Below are positions 11,715 through 21,004 of a stretch of 64,000 nucleotides of DNA, one piece after another (within the stretch, counting starts at the first letter, position 1; every line of letters starts with the position of its first letter). Source of the stretch: Leifsonia sp. ku-ls (GTDB taxonomy: Bacteria > Actinomycetota > Actinomycetes > Actinomycetales > Microbacteriaceae); contig QKXI01000004.1 in NCBI GenBank assembly GCA_003367665.1, positions 186,001 through 250,000 of the forward strand, read 5' to 3'. The notes under the pieces are model-generated. The model was not told where the DNA came from and made no database searches. It was given only the letters and a program-made list of their open reading frames with translations. The translations under genes were made by a program, and so were the position numbers.

Positions 11715-11754
11715 AGCGGTTATCCCGAATCAATAGTTTTGTATGGGATAACGC
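11715..11754. repeat. Inverted repeat in the whiB1 upstream gap
   Basis: AGCG(G)TTATCCC and GGGATAACGCT form an almost perfect inverted repeat around an AT-rich 18-nt centre. It lies in the AT-rich 225-bp gap between the divergent whiB1 and membrane-protein genes, so it could be an operator or an RNA stem. Confidence 0.4.
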
Positions 11755-11788
11755 TGAGAACACGAGCCAGAAACGTCAGGATGCTATA

Positions 11789-12205
11789 GTGCCCGCCCCT
11801 CAGAGCGCCCCCGCCCGTCCCGCCCTCCTCCTCGTGCTGACCGTCATCGTGGCGCTGGAGGCGGTCCTCGTGGCCGGCCTCGCCGTCTGGCTGGTCGTCG
11901 AGCTGCTGACCCAGACGCCCGAGTCGTACCCGTCGGCCGTGGCGCTGACCGTGCTCGTCGTCCTCGGGGCCGTGTGGGTCGTCGTGACGGTCGTGGGCCT
12001 GCTTCGGCGTCGCGGCTGGGCGCGCGCCTCCGCCCTGACGATCCAGATCCTCCAGCTGGCCGTCGCGGTGGGCTGCTTCCAGGGGCTGTTCGCGCGTCCG
12101 GACCTGGGCTGGGCGCTGCTCCTGCCGGCGGTCGTGGCGGCGGTCCTGTGTCTCTCCCGGCCCGTCGTGCAGGCGACCGCGCGCAACACGGAGCAACACG
12201 AATAG
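11789..12205 (+). CDS. Small integral membrane protein, unknown function
   Basis: A 138-residue protein I cannot assign to a functional family. It has four hydrophobic segments (about residues 12-40, 48-70, 78-100 and 105-125) separated by short polar loops containing RRRGW, so a four-helix membrane protein is predicted. The GTG start at 11789 has a CAGGA 7 nt upstream. However, a TATAGT box covers 11785-11790, overlapping this GTG. If that box is the -10, transcription would begin downstream and a GTG at 11834 would be the start. It is 30 bp ahead of the DUF1684 gene and probably co-transcribed with it. Confidence 0.7.
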   Translation: MPAPQSAPARPALLLVLTVIVALEAVLVAGLAVWLVVELLTQTPESYPSAVALTVLVVLGAVWVVVTVVGLLRRRGWARASALTIQILQLAVAVGCFQGLFARPDLGWALLLPAVVAAVLCLSRPVVQATARNTEQHE

Positions 12206-12235
12206 GCGCGAACCGGGAACAAGTCGGAGACTCGG

Positions 12236-13000
12236 ATGGTTATGCCCGACATCGTGACTGATCTCTCCACCCCCACCGCATCCGCGTCCGCCGAGACCAT
12301 CGAGCGCGCACGAGACGGCTGGGACGCCTGGCGCGCCTCCCGTCTCGCGAGCGTCACCGGGCCGACGGGCAACCTGGCCCTGATCGAGACGCGCTGGCTG
12401 GCCACCGGCGACGAGACCACCGCGGAGCAGGCGCTCGTCGGCCAGCCCGAGACGGTCACGGCAACCGAGCTGACGCGCACCAGCCTGGAGACGGGGGAGC
12501 CCGAGCGCGGCATCCGGCTCTGGGATGCGCAGTCGCCCGCCATCCGCGACTTCGAGACGATCGACGTCTTCCCGTTCGACCCCAGTTGGGTCATCGAGGC
12601 CACCTTCACTCCGGTGGCCGACGACCGCACCATCCCGTTCGAGCACATCCGGGACAACGGCCTCACCCGCGACCTGGTGGTGCCGGGCGACATCGCGTTC
12701 GAGCGCGACGGCGTGGCGTACACGCTGAGCGCCTTCGACGACGACGGGACGCTGCTGCTCGTCTTCGGCGACCCGACCAACGGAGCCGACGGGGAGGACG
12801 GCACCTACGCGTCCGGTCGCTTCCTGTTCGTGCAGCGCGGGGACGACGACCGCGTCGTGCTGGACTTCAACCGCGCGTTCGTGCCACCCTGCGGCTTCTC
12901 GGATCAGTACAACTGTCCGCTGCCGCCGCGGAACAACCGCTTCCCGGTCGCCGTCACCGCCGGCGAGAAGCGCGTCGTCTTCGGCAGCACCCGGCACTGA
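12236..13000 (+). CDS. DUF1684 domain protein
   Basis: A 254-residue protein of the DUF1684 family, soluble proteins of unknown biochemical role. Characteristic family segments are present: FDPSWVIEATFTP (about residues 113-125), a beta-rich middle, and the C-terminal block DFNRAFVPPCGFSD followed by CPLPPRNNRFPV. There is no signal peptide. GGAG lies 6 nt before the first ATG; a second in-frame ATG follows two codons later. It sits immediately upstream of the peptide ABC operon, 68 bp away, so common regulation is possible but not shown. Confidence 0.88.
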   Translation: MVMPDIVTDLSTPTASASAETIERARDGWDAWRASRLASVTGPTGNLALIETRWLATGDETTAEQALVGQPETVTATELTRTSLETGEPERGIRLWDAQSPAIRDFETIDVFPFDPSWVIEATFTPVADDRTIPFEHIRDNGLTRDLVVPGDIAFERDGVAYTLSAFDDDGTLLLVFGDPTNGADGEDGTYASGRFLFVQRGDDDRVVLDFNRAFVPPCGFSDQYNCPLPPRNNRFPVAVTAGEKRVVFGSTRH

Positions 13001-13068
13001 GAGCTCCGAGCGGGAACGCACCCGACCGCTCGTCACCCCCACCCCCCCCACAGCACTGGAGAACCACG

Positions 13069-14568
13069 TTGAGAAAGACTTCCCTGCTCGCCACGCTCGC
13101 GATCGGACTGGCCTCGGCCCTGACGCTCGCCGGCTGCGCGGGTGCGTCGTCGTCGTCCGCGGGCGGCAGCGACGCGAGCATCGCGATCGGCTCCCTGTAC
13201 GAGCCGGTCAACCTGGACAACACCGCGGGCGGTGGCCAGGGCGTCACCGAGGCGCTCAACGGCAACGTCTACGAGGGCCTGTTCAAGCTGACGGACGACG
13301 GCAAGGTGGAGCCGCTGCTCGCGACGAAGTACACCACGAGCGAGGACGGCGTGACGTACACGTTCACGCTGCGCGACGGCGTGAAGTTCCACTCCGGCAA
13401 GGCGCTCACCAGCGCCGACGTGAAGCGCAGCATCGAGCGAGTGACCGCGGCCGACTCGCAGTCGGCGCGCAAGTCGCAGCTGGCCGTGATCAAGGGCATC
13501 GACACCCCGGACGACAAGACCGTCACCATCACGCTGTCGTCGCGCTCGATCTCGCTTCCGTACAACCTCAGCTATGTCTGGATCTACGGCCCGGGCACCT
13601 CGAACTACAAGACCGCAGAAGACGGCACCGGCCCCTACAAGCTGGGCACCTGGAAGCGCGGCAGCTCGCTCAGCCTGGAGCGCTGGAACGGCTACTGGGG
13701 CGACCAGGCAAAAAACAAGGAGGTGGAGTTCGACTACTTCACCGACGCCTCGGCGCTGTCGAACGCGCTGCAGACCAAGCAGGTCGACATCGTGACCAGC
13801 ATCCAGAGCCCGGACGCGCTGAGCACCTTCAAGGGCAACAAGGATTACACGATCTCGAACGGCAAGTCGACGACCAAGGAGCTGCTCGCCTTCAACGACA
13901 AGGTGGCGCCGTTCAACAACGTCGAGGTGCGGAAGGCGATCTACTCGGCCATCGACACCAAGAAGCTGCTGAACTCCATCTGGGGCGACTACGGCACGCT
14001 GATCGGCTCGATGGTGCCGCCGAGCGACCCCTGGTACGAGGACCTCACCAAGGTGAACCCGTACGACGTCAACCTGGCGAAGAAGGAGCTGGCGGAGGCC
14101 GGTTTCGCGAACGGCTTCAGCTTCACGCTCGACACCCCGACCTACGACCCGCACCCGGCCGTGGCGGAGTTCCTGAAGAGCGAGCTGGCGAAGGTCGGCG
14201 TGACCGTCACGATCAACTCCATCTCGGCGGACGAGTGGTACACGAAGGTGTTCAAGAACCACGACTTCACCGCGACGCTGCAGGAGCACGTGAACGACCG
14301 TGACGTGGTCTGGTACGGCAACCCCGACTTCTACTGGGGCTACGACAACCCGCAGGTGACCACCTGGGTCAACGAGGCGGAGCAGGCGAAGACGACCGCC
14401 GAGCAGACCGCGAAGCTCAAGCTGGTCAACGAGCAGATCGCGAAGGACGCGGCCAGCGCCTGGCTGTACCTCTACCCGCAGATCGTCGTGGCCGACAGCT
14501 CGGTGACGGGCTACCCGGTGAACGGGCTGAACTCGCAGTTCTTCGTCTACGACATCGTCAAGAAGTAG
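13069..14568 (+). CDS. Peptide ABC transporter substrate-binding lipoprotein (family 5)
   Basis: A 499-residue family 5 solute-binding protein (SBP_bac_5, DppA/OppA type) that would capture oligopeptides or a similar ligand outside the cell. It begins with a lipoprotein signal (RKTSLLATLAIGLASALTLAGC, split here as basic head, hydrophobic core and lipobox LAGC with C23). The start is a TTG, chosen because GGAGAA lies about 6 nt upstream and it opens the signal peptide directly; there is no ATG nearby. The family motif around YTFTLRDGVKFHSG is at about residues 96-109. It is the first gene of the transporter operon, separated from the permeases by a long hairpin. Confidence 0.93.
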   Translation: MRKTSLLATLAIGLASALTLAGCAGASSSSAGGSDASIAIGSLYEPVNLDNTAGGGQGVTEALNGNVYEGLFKLTDDGKVEPLLATKYTTSEDGVTYTFTLRDGVKFHSGKALTSADVKRSIERVTAADSQSARKSQLAVIKGIDTPDDKTVTITLSSRSISLPYNLSYVWIYGPGTSNYKTAEDGTGPYKLGTWKRGSSLSLERWNGYWGDQAKNKEVEFDYFTDASALSNALQTKQVDIVTSIQSPDALSTFKGNKDYTISNGKSTTKELLAFNDKVAPFNNVEVRKAIYSAIDTKKLLNSIWGDYGTLIGSMVPPSDPWYEDLTKVNPYDVNLAKKELAEAGFANGFSFTLDTPTYDPHPAVAEFLKSELAKVGVTVTINSISADEWYTKVFKNHDFTATLQEHVNDRDVVWYGNPDFYWGYDNPQVTTWVNEAEQAKTTAEQTAKLKLVNEQIAKDAASAWLYLYPQIVVADSSVTGYPVNGLNSQFFVYDIVKK

Positions 14569-14589
14569 CGCACAGCGCGAGTTGTCCAC

Positions 14590-14629
14590 AGATGCTCGGG
14601 GAGCCGCGAACGCGGTTCCCCGAGCATCT
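14590..14629 (+). terminator. Intercistronic hairpin after the binding-protein gene
   Basis: Perfect 13-bp stem AGATGCTCGGGGA / TCCCCGAGCATCT with an inner CCGC/GCGG helix, between the binding-protein stop and the first permease. There is no T-run. Such hairpins usually stabilise the upstream message or attenuate the downstream genes, which would explain excess binding protein over permease. Confidence 0.75.
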
Positions 14630-14643
14630 ACGCTGAGAAGACC

Positions 14644-15606
14644 ATGGCTCTCTACCTCCTGCGTCGCACCGCGTTCCTCGTGGTGTCGTTGCTGCTCGCC
14701 ATGGTCGTGCTCTTCTTCCTGTTGCGCGTGCTGCCCGGCGATCCGTCCAACGCGCTGCTGTCGGTCGGGGCGACGAAGGAGCAGATCGCAGCGGCACAGC
14801 GGCAGGTCGGCAGCGACCAGCCGGTACTGCAGCAGTTCGTGACCTGGTTCGGCAGCCTGCTCACGTTCGACCTCGGTCAGTCGTTCATCAGCTCGCTGCC
14901 GGTCGGGCCCGAGATCGCGGCGCGGCTGTCGGTGACCGTTCCGCTGACGCTGCTGTCGTTCGTGCTCGCGCTCGTGCTCGCCCTGCCGATCGGCTTCGTC
15001 GCGGCGTGGAAGGCCGACCGCTGGTATGGCGTCGTGCTGTCCGTGTTCTCGCAGCTCGGCATCGCGGTGCCGGTGTTCTGGGTGGGCATCCTCCTCGTCG
15101 ACGTCTTCGCCATCACGCTGGGCTGGTTCCCGTCCGGCGGCTTCCCGCGCGACGACTGGGCCGATCCGAACGCGGCGCTCACCTCGCTCGCGCTGCCGGT
15201 CGTCACCATCGCGATCGTGATGAGCGCGTCCATCTCCCGGTACGTGCGCAGCGCGACCCTCGACGTGATCGGCAGCGAATACCTCCGCAACGCTCGCGCG
15301 CTCGGGTCCGGCTTCGGACGGGCGATGTGGCGGCACGGGCTGCGCAACGGCGCCGTTCCGGTCATCTCGGTGCTCGGAATCGAACTGGCCACGACGTTCC
15401 TCGGGGCGGTCGTGGTCGAGAGCGTGTTCACGCTTCCGGGCCTTGGCAGCATGCTGCTCAAGGCGATCGAGCAGCACGACTACCCCAACGTCCAGGGGAT
15501 CCTGTTCGTGTCCACATTGCTCGTGCTGATCGTCGGATTCCTGGCCGACATCGCCCAGCGGCTCGTCGACCCGCGGCTGCGCCGCAGCATCTCGGGGAAC
15601 GTATGA
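14644..15606 (+). CDS. Peptide ABC transporter permease (DppB type)
   Basis: A 320-residue inner-membrane permease of the DppB/OppB family. It begins with a hydrophobic helix right after the start (YLLRRTAFLVVSLLLAMVV) and the family motif RVLPGDP near residue 30. The EAA loop, which docks onto the ATPase subunits, is around RNARALGSGFGRAMWRHGLR (about 217-236). About six membrane helices are seen. The stop overlaps the next gene's start in ATGA. Confidence 0.93.
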   Translation: MALYLLRRTAFLVVSLLLAMVVLFFLLRVLPGDPSNALLSVGATKEQIAAAQRQVGSDQPVLQQFVTWFGSLLTFDLGQSFISSLPVGPEIAARLSVTVPLTLLSFVLALVLALPIGFVAAWKADRWYGVVLSVFSQLGIAVPVFWVGILLVDVFAITLGWFPSGGFPRDDWADPNAALTSLALPVVTIAIVMSASISRYVRSATLDVIGSEYLRNARALGSGFGRAMWRHGLRNGAVPVISVLGIELATTFLGAVVVESVFTLPGLGSMLLKAIEQHDYPNVQGILFVSTLLVLIVGFLADIAQRLVDPRLRRSISGNV

Positions 15607-16484
15607 GTGCGATCGTGGAGCAGGCGACCGAGGCGGCGTCGCCCGAGCCGGCTGGGCGTCCGCGTCGGCGCGTGCGGCGTTCGGTCTCCCTCGGCATCGG
15701 GCTGACGCTGGTGGGCCTGGTCGTGATCGTGGCCGTCGTGTCCTTCGCGTGGCTGCCCTACGCGCAGGGCGACACGTCCGGCACGCGGCTGGAGCAGCCG
15801 AGCGCGGCGCACTGGCTCGGCACCGACCGCTTCGGCCGCGACCTGCTGACCCAGCTGATGATCGGCGCGCGCATCGCGCTCGCGGTGGGTCTCGGGTCGG
15901 TGCTGATCGGGGCGCTCGTCGGCGTGACGCTGGGGTTGCTCGCGGCGTTCGCCACGAAATGGCTCGACGACACGCTCTCGGCGGTGCTCGACATCCTGAT
16001 CGCCTTCCCGACGCTGCTTCTCGCCATGCTCATCGTCGCGGCGCAGGGCGCGTCGCTCGGTACCGCGATCGTGGCGATCGGGCTCGCCATGTCCGCGGTC
16101 GTCGCCCGACTCACCCGCGTGCTGGCGAAGCGGGTGCTCGCGCAGCAGTACGTGACGGCCGCGCGCACCTCCGGCACGTCGTGGCTCGGGGTCGTCGGGC
16201 GGCACATCCTGCCCAACATCTGGCCGACGCTCAGCGTCAACCTTGCACTGCAGTTCGGCGTCGCGGTGCTGGCCGAGGCGAGCCTGTCGTACCTCGGTCT
16301 CGGCGCCCCGCCGCCGAACGCGTCATGGGGGCGGCTGCTGCAGGAGGCGCAGGGCACCGTGTCCACGGCTCCGGTCGGCGCGATCGCGCCCGGGGTCGCG
16401 CTCGTGGTGCTCGTGGTCGGCGTCAACCTCGTCGCCGACGGCCTGAGGGATGTGGCGGACCCGACGCGGAGGAGGTCGCGATGA
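15603..16484 (+). CDS. Peptide ABC transporter permease (DppC type)
   Basis: A 293-residue partner permease of the DppC/OppC family. A basic N-terminal stretch (RPRRRVRRS) precedes the first helix; the family motif HWLGTDRFGRDLL is at about residues 70-82. The EAA loop is near AARTSGTSWLGVVGRHILP. Start and stop both overlap neighbours by 4 bp (ATGA), so the operon is tightly [15 protein letters not shown] coupled. Confidence 0.93.
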   Translation: MSAIVEQATEAASPEPAGRPRRRVRRSVSLGIGLTLVGLVVIVAVVSFAWLPYAQGDTSGTRLEQPSAAHWLGTDRFGRDLLTQLMIGARIALAVGLGSVLIGALVGVTLGLLAAFATKWLDDTLSAVLDILIAFPTLLLAMLIVAAQGASLGTAIVAIGLAMSAVVARLTRVLAKRVLAQQYVTAARTSGTSWLGVVGRHILPNIWPTLSVNLALQFGVAVLAEASLSYLGLGAPPPNASWGRLLQEAQGTVSTAPVGAIAPGVALVVLVVGVNLVADGLRDVADPTRRRSR

Positions 16485-17293
16485 GTGGCTCGACGACCGG
16501 GGAGCCGATCCTCCGGGCGGACGGTCTCTCGGTGGCGACCCGCGACGGGGCGACGCTGGTGCACGACGTCTCCTTCACGCTGGCGGCGGGGGAGCGCCTC
16601 AGTCTGATCGGGGAGTCGGGCTCCGGCAAGTCGCTCACCTCGTTCGCGCTCACAGGTCTCCTGCCGGAAGGGCTCGCGGCCTCGGGCAGCGTCGTGCTCG
16701 ACGGCGTGCAGACCGTGGGCGCGCGGGAGCGCGACCTGGTGCCGCTGCGCGGACGGGTCGCCTCCACCGTGTTCCAGGAGCCGATGACCGCGCTCGACCC
16801 GCTCATGCGGCTCGGCCGGCAGGTCGCGGAGCCGCTCCGGCGTCATCTCGGGCTGCGGGGAGACGCGCTGCGGTCCGCGGTGCTCGACGCGCTCGACGAG
16901 GTCGGGCTCCCGGAGCCGGAGCGGATCGCGCGCGCCTACTCGTGGGAGATCTCCGGCGGCCAGCGGCAGCGCGTGGCGATCGCGGCGGCGTTGGCGTGCC
17001 GCCCGAAGCTTCTGATCGCCGACGAGCCGACCACCGCCCTCGACGTGACGGTGCAGGCCGAGGTGCTCTCGCTGATCGAGCGACTGGTCGCCGACCGGGG
17101 GATGGCGTTGCTCTTCGTCAGCCACGACCTGGCGGTGGTGTCCCGGATGGCTCAGCACGCGCTGGTGCTGCGCGACGGCCGGGTGATCGAAGAGGGTCCG
17201 GTGCAGCGGCTGCTGAGCGCGCCGCAGGCGCCGTACACGGCCGAGCTGGTGCGCAGTGCGCGCGAACTCGACGCCGCCCTGGAGGTGCGATGA
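16481..17293 (+). CDS. Peptide ABC transporter ATPase (DppD type)
   Basis: A 270-residue ABC ATPase. Walker A is GESGSGKS at about residues 45-52, the Q-loop follows in FQEPMTALDP, the signature is SGGQRQR, Walker B is LLIADEPTTALD and the switch histidine is in FVSHD. It lacks the Cys-rich C-terminal iron-sulfur motif seen in some DppD proteins. It overlaps both neighbours by 4 bp and would pair with the next ATPase. Confidence 0.93.
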   Translation: MSGSTTGEPILRADGLSVATRDGATLVHDVSFTLAAGERLSLIGESGSGKSLTSFALTGLLPEGLAASGSVVLDGVQTVGARERDLVPLRGRVASTVFQEPMTALDPLMRLGRQVAEPLRRHLGLRGDALRSAVLDALDEVGLPEPERIARAYSWEISGGQRQRVAIAAALACRPKLLIADEPTTALDVTVQAEVLSLIERLVADRGMALLFVSHDLAVVSRMAQHALVLRDGRVIEEGPVQRLLSAPQAPYTAELVRSARELDAALEVR

Positions 17294-18054
17294 CGGCCAT
17301 CCTCGAACTGCAGCAAGCCGGGCTGCGCTACCGTCGCGCCTCCGCTCCGGCGCTCGACGACGTCTCCCTGGCGGTCGAGGAGGGGCGCAGCCTCGGCATC
17401 GTGGGCGAGTCGGGCGCGGGCAAGACCACCGCCCTCTCGCTGCTCCTCGGCCTCTCCCGGCCGACCAGCGGCGCGGTGCTGTTCGACGGCCGGCCGCTCG
17501 ACCCGCGCGATCGGGAACGGATGCGCGCGTTCCGGCGCAGCGTGCAGCCGGTGTTCCAAGATCCGTACTCCTCGCTCGACCCTCGGCAGAGCGTCGGCCG
17601 CATCGTCGGCGAGCCGTTGGCGTCCCTCGGGATCGCAAGCGGCCCGGAGGCGCGGGAACGCGTCGCCGCGGCCCTGGAGGCGGTGGCGCTCCCGGCGGAC
17701 GCCACGCGGCGCTACCCGCACGAGTTCTCCGGCGGTCAGCGCCAGCGCATCGCGATCGCGCGCGCGATCGTCTCCCGGCCCCGGGTGCTGCTCGCCGACG
17801 AGCCGGTGAGCGCGCTCGACGTCACGACGCGCATCCAGATCATCGAGCTGCTCGGCGACCTCGCCCGGAGCGAGGGCATGACCGTGGTCATGGTGTCGCA
17901 CGACCTCAGCATCGTCGCGTCCCTGTGCGCCGACACGGTCGTGCTGCGCGCGGGCCGTGTCGTCGAGCAGGGCGCGACCGCCGATGTGCTGGGGGCCCCG
18001 AAAGACCCTTACACGCAGCGGCTGCTCGCCTCCGTGCCGCGCCTTCCCGCCTGA
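17290..18054 (+). CDS. Peptide ABC transporter ATPase (DppF type)
   Basis: A 254-residue ABC ATPase, the second nucleotide-binding subunit. Walker A GESGAGKT is at about residues 39-46, Q-loop FQDPYSSLDPR, signature SGGQRQR, Walker B LLADEPVSALD and switch region MVSHD. It ends with the typical PKDPYTQRLLASVP segment of this family. It is the last gene of the five-gene operon and stops 8 bp before the convergent bcp gene. Confidence 0.93.
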   Translation: MTAILELQQAGLRYRRASAPALDDVSLAVEEGRSLGIVGESGAGKTTALSLLLGLSRPTSGAVLFDGRPLDPRDRERMRAFRRSVQPVFQDPYSSLDPRQSVGRIVGEPLASLGIASGPEARERVAAALEAVALPADATRRYPHEFSGGQRQRIAIARAIVSRPRVLLADEPVSALDVTTRIQIIELLGDLARSEGMTVVMVSHDLSIVASLCADTVVLRAGRVVEQGATADVLGAPKDPYTQRLLASVPRLPA

Positions 18055-18062
18055 GAGGGTCG

Positions 18063-18539
18063 CTACGCGTCGACGCCGAGCTTCTTGCGAAGCGACGCGA
18101 CGTGGCCGGTCGCCTTCACGTTGTAGAGCGGCAGGCGGAGGGAGCCGTCGGGGTCGACCACGAACGTCGAACGGATGACGCCCTCCACGGTCTTGCCGTA
18201 CAGCTTCTTCTCGCCGTAGGCGCCGTACGCCTTGTGCACCGCGAGGTCTTCGTCCGACAGCAGCGGGAAGTTGAGGCCCTCCTGCTCCTGGAACTCCTTG
18301 TTCTTCGCCGGCGCGTCCTTGGAGATCCCGATCACCTGGTAGCCCGCCGACTTCAGCGAGTTGAGGTTGTCGCGGAAGTCGCACGCCTCCGTGGTGCAGC
18401 CCGGCGTCATCGCCGCCGGGTAGAAGTACACGATCACGTTCTCGCCGGCGAAGTCGCCGAGCGAGACCGTCTCGCCGTCCTGGTCGGTCAGGGTGAATGC
18501 GGGAGCCTGTTCGCCCGCCTCCAGTCGCACATCCGTCAT
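18063..18539 (-). CDS. bcp: Thioredoxin-dependent thiol peroxidase (BCP/PrxQ)
   Basis: A 158-residue peroxiredoxin of the BCP/PrxQ type that reduces hydroperoxides in the cytosol using thioredoxin. The peroxidatic cysteine is C48 and the resolving cysteine C53 in PGCTTEACDF, the five-residue spacing of this subfamily. It is 43 bp downstream of rsgA on the same strand and may be read with it. A GAGAAT/AGAATG box 5-6 nt before the ATG suggests its own leaderless promoter. Nearby sigH-rsrA makes oxidative control plausible, but no SigH-type promoter was identified. Confidence 0.94.
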   Translation of the reverse strand: MTDVRLEAGEQAPAFTLTDQDGETVSLGDFAGENVIVYFYPAAMTPGCTTEACDFRDNLNSLKSAGYQVIGISKDAPAKNKEFQEQEGLNFPLLSDEDLAVHKAYGAYGEKKLYGKTVEGVIRSTFVVDPDGSLRLPLYNVKATGHVASLRKKLGVDA

Positions 18540-18582
18540 GGGTCCATTCTCGCAGGGAACGGGCCCGCCGGCCGGCCGATGC

Positions 18583-19632
18583 TCAGCGTTCGAAGGTCGC
18601 GAGGAGGCGCTGCAGCGAGTCGAGTCGCGCCCGGCCGGCCTCGCCGAGCCGGCCCTCCTCGACCGCCTCGATGATCGCGCAGTCGGGAGCGTCGGGGAGG
18701 TGCGTGCAGCCGCGCGGGCAGTCTTCCGCGATCTCCGCGAGGTCGGTGAAGGCCTTCAGGATGCTGTCGGTGTTCACGTGGCCGAGCCCGAACGAGCGCA
18801 CCCCCGGGGTGTCGATGACCCAGCCGTGGCGGCCGGAGCCGTCCTCCACCCGCAGCGACACCGTCGACGACGAGGTGTGCCGGCCGCGGCCAGTGACCTC
18901 GTTGACGTGTCCGGTCGCGCGCCGCGCGCCCGGGACGAGCGCGTTCACCAGGGTCGACTTGCCCACGCCCGAGTGGCCGACGACCACCGTGTCGTGGTCG
19001 ACCAGAGCGGCGGCGATGTCGCACAGCGGGATGTCGTCCTGCCTGCTGGTGAAGACCGGCAGGTCGAGTCCGGCGAAGTTCGCCAGGAACGGCGCCGGGT
19101 CGGCCAGGTCGGTCTTGGTCACGCACAGCATGGGCGCGATCCCGGCGTCGTAGGCGGCGACGAGATAGCGATCGACAAGACGCGTGCGCGGTTCCGGGTT
19201 TGCCGCGGCGACCACGATCAGCATCTGGTCGGCGTTGGCGACGATGACGCGCTCCACCTCGTCCGTGTCGTCGGCGCTGCGGCGCAGCAGCGTGGTGCGC
19301 GGCTCGATGCGCACGATGCGCGCGAGCGTCCCCTCTTCGCCGGTGGTGTCGCCCACGACCGCGACCCGGTCGCCGGTGACGATCGGGTTCCTGCGCAGCT
19401 CGCTGGCCCGCGCCGCCGTCACCTGGCGCTCGTCGGGCGTGTCCTCGTCGAGCAGCACGGTGTAGCGGCCGCGGTCGACGCCGAGCACGCGGGCGATCTC
19501 CGCGTCCGCGTGCTCCGGCCGTGTCTTGGTGCGCGGGCGGTTGCCCTTCGGGTTCGGACGGGTGCGGACGGTGGACTCGTCGTACAGGTCGAGGTTGTCG
19601 TCCTCGTCGTCGTCATCCGCCCACCACGACAT
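18583..19632 (-). CDS. rsgA: Ribosome small subunit-dependent GTPase RsgA
   Basis: A 349-residue circularly permuted GTPase that helps mature the 30S subunit. The N-terminal 40 residues are acidic and unusual (SWWADDDDEDD), followed by an OB-fold; then the permuted GTPase motifs appear in the order TKTD, GHSGVGKST (about 219-227) and DTPGV, and finally a zinc knuckle (CPRGCTHLPDAPDC). The ATG abuts the aroA stop with no gap, so [11 protein letters not shown] is likely coupled to aroA. The M. tuberculosis counterpart Rv3228 is also next to aroA. Confidence 0.94.
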   Translation of the reverse strand: MSWWADDDDEDDNLDLYDESTVRTRPNPKGNRPRTKTRPEHADAEIARVLGVDRGRYTVLLDEDTPDERQVTAARASELRRNPIVTGDRVAVVGDTTGEEGTLARIVRIEPRTTLLRRSADDTDEVERVIVANADQMLIVVAAANPEPRTRLVDRYLVAAYDAGIAPMLCVTKTDLADPAPFLANFAGLDLPVFTSRQDDIPLCDIAAALVDHDTVVVGHSGVGKSTLVNALVPGARRATGHVNEVTGRGRHTSSSTVSLRVEDGSGRHGWVIDTPGVRSFGLGHVNTDSILKAFTDLAEIAEDCPRGCTHLPDAPDCAIIEAVEEGRLGEAGRARLDSLQRLLATFER

Positions 19633-20994
19633 CTAGCGGGAACCGCCCTGCAGCATCCTGGCCCACAGCTCGGTGAACTGCGGGAGGGTCTTGGCGGTGG
19701 TCGCGACGTTCTCGATCTCGACCCCCGGCACGACGAGCCCGACGATCGCGCCGGCGGTGGCCATGCGGTGATCCTCGTAGCTGCGCCAGACGCCGCCGTG
19801 CAGCGGTCGCGGCTCGATGCGCAGGCCGTCCTCCAGCTCGGTGACCTGTCCGCCGAGGCCGTTGATCTCGGCCGCCAGCGCCGCGAGACGGTCGGTCTCG
19901 TGGTGCCGGATGTGGCCGATCCCGGTGATCTCGCTCGGGCCGTCGGCGAGGGCGGCGATCGCCACGAGGGCGGGAGCCAGCTCGCCGCCGGTGGTGAGGT
20001 CGAGGGTGACGCCGTTGGGACGCTCGGGTCCGATGACGGTCAGCCGGTCGCCGTCGCGGGTCACGGTCGCGCCGAACAGGGGGAGGAGGTCGGCGAGGTC
20101 GGCGCCGACCTGCGTGGTCGCGTTCGGCCAGCCGGTGATCGTGACCGTGCCGGCGGTGACGACGGCGGCGGCGAGGAACGGCGCCGCGTTCGACAGGTCG
20201 GGCTCGATGTCGACGTCGCGCGCCGCGATGGCGCCGGGGGAGACGACCCAGCGGCCGGTCTGCGGCGAATCGACCGTCACCCCGCGCGCCGCGAGCGCGG
20301 CGATCGTCATCTCGATGTGCGGGAGGCTGGGCAGGCGCTCGCCGGAGTGCGTCAGGTCGAGGCCGTTCTCGAAGCGGCTGGCCGAGAGCAGGAGGGCGCT
20401 GACGAACTGGCTGGAGCTGGACGCATCCACCTCGACCGCTCCTCCCGCCACCCGGCCGGTGCCATGCACGGTGAACGGCAGCGATCCGCGGCCGTCGTCG
20501 TTCACGTCGACGCCGAGCGATCGCAGGGCGCCGATGATGGCGCCCATGGGGCGGCCTCGGGCGGAGTCGTCGGCGTCGAACATCGTCGGGCCGAGCGCGA
20601 GGCCCGCGATCGGCGGCACGAACCGCATCACCGTCCCGGCCTGCCCGCACTCGATGGTCGTGCTGCCGAGCAGCTCCTCGGCCGGCGTCACCAGCAGGTC
20701 GGCGCCGAACTCGCCCGACCCGTCGCGCTCCTCGATGCCGACGCCGAGGGCGCGCAGCGCCTCGACCATGTTCGCGCTGTCGCGGGAGTGCAGCGGGGAG
20801 CGCAGCAGCGAGGGGCCGTCCGCCAACGCGGCGAGCACCAGCTCGCGCGCGGTCAGCGACTTCGAGCCGGGAAGCGACACCGTCGCGCGCACCGGGCCGG
20901 ATGCGACGGGTGCCGGCCACAGCGTGTTCGGCTCGTCGGTGCGGTTGTCGCCGTACGGGTCGAAGTCGGGGGCGGAATATTTCGAGATCAGCAT
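19633..20994 (-). CDS. aroA: 3-phosphoshikimate 1-carboxyvinyltransferase (EPSP synthase)
   Basis: A 453-residue EPSP synthase, which joins shikimate-3-phosphate and PEP in the chorismate pathway. Family signatures: [18 protein letters not shown] near residue 42, the second motif [11 protein letters not shown], and the C-terminal [13 protein letters not shown]. The ATG at 20994 was chosen over an in-frame TTG three codons upstream because a GATAAT -10 box lies 10 nt before it, giving a nearly leaderless mRNA. It is the first gene of the aroA-rsgA unit and is divergent from sigH. Confidence 0.95.
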   Translation of the reverse strand: MLISKYSAPDFDPYGDNRTDEPNTLWPAPVASGPVRATVSLPGSKSLTARELVLAALADGPSLLRSPLHSRDSANMVEALRALGVGIEERDGSGEFGADLLVTPAEELLGSTTIECGQAGTVMRFVPPIAGLALGPTMFDADDSARGRPMGAIIGALRSLGVDVNDDGRGSLPFTVHGTGRVAGGAVEVDASSSSQFVSALLLSASRFENGLDLTHSGERLPSLPHIEMTIAALAARGVTVDSPQTGRWVVSPGAIAARDVDIEPDLSNAAPFLAAAVVTAGTVTITGWPNATTQVGADLADLLPLFGATVTRDGDRLTVIGPERPNGVTLDLTTGGELAPALVAIAALADGPSEITGIGHIRHHETDRLAALAAEINGLGGQVTELEDGLRIEPRPLHGGVWRSYEDHRMATAGAIVGLVVPGVEIENVATTAKTLPQFTELWARMLQGGSR

Positions 20995-21004
20995 TGTTGT
21001 CAAG

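Noticed and set aside
13033-15477. 814-codon minus-strand frame opposite the transporter operon
   Set aside because: Antisense shadow crossing gene boundaries and terminators.
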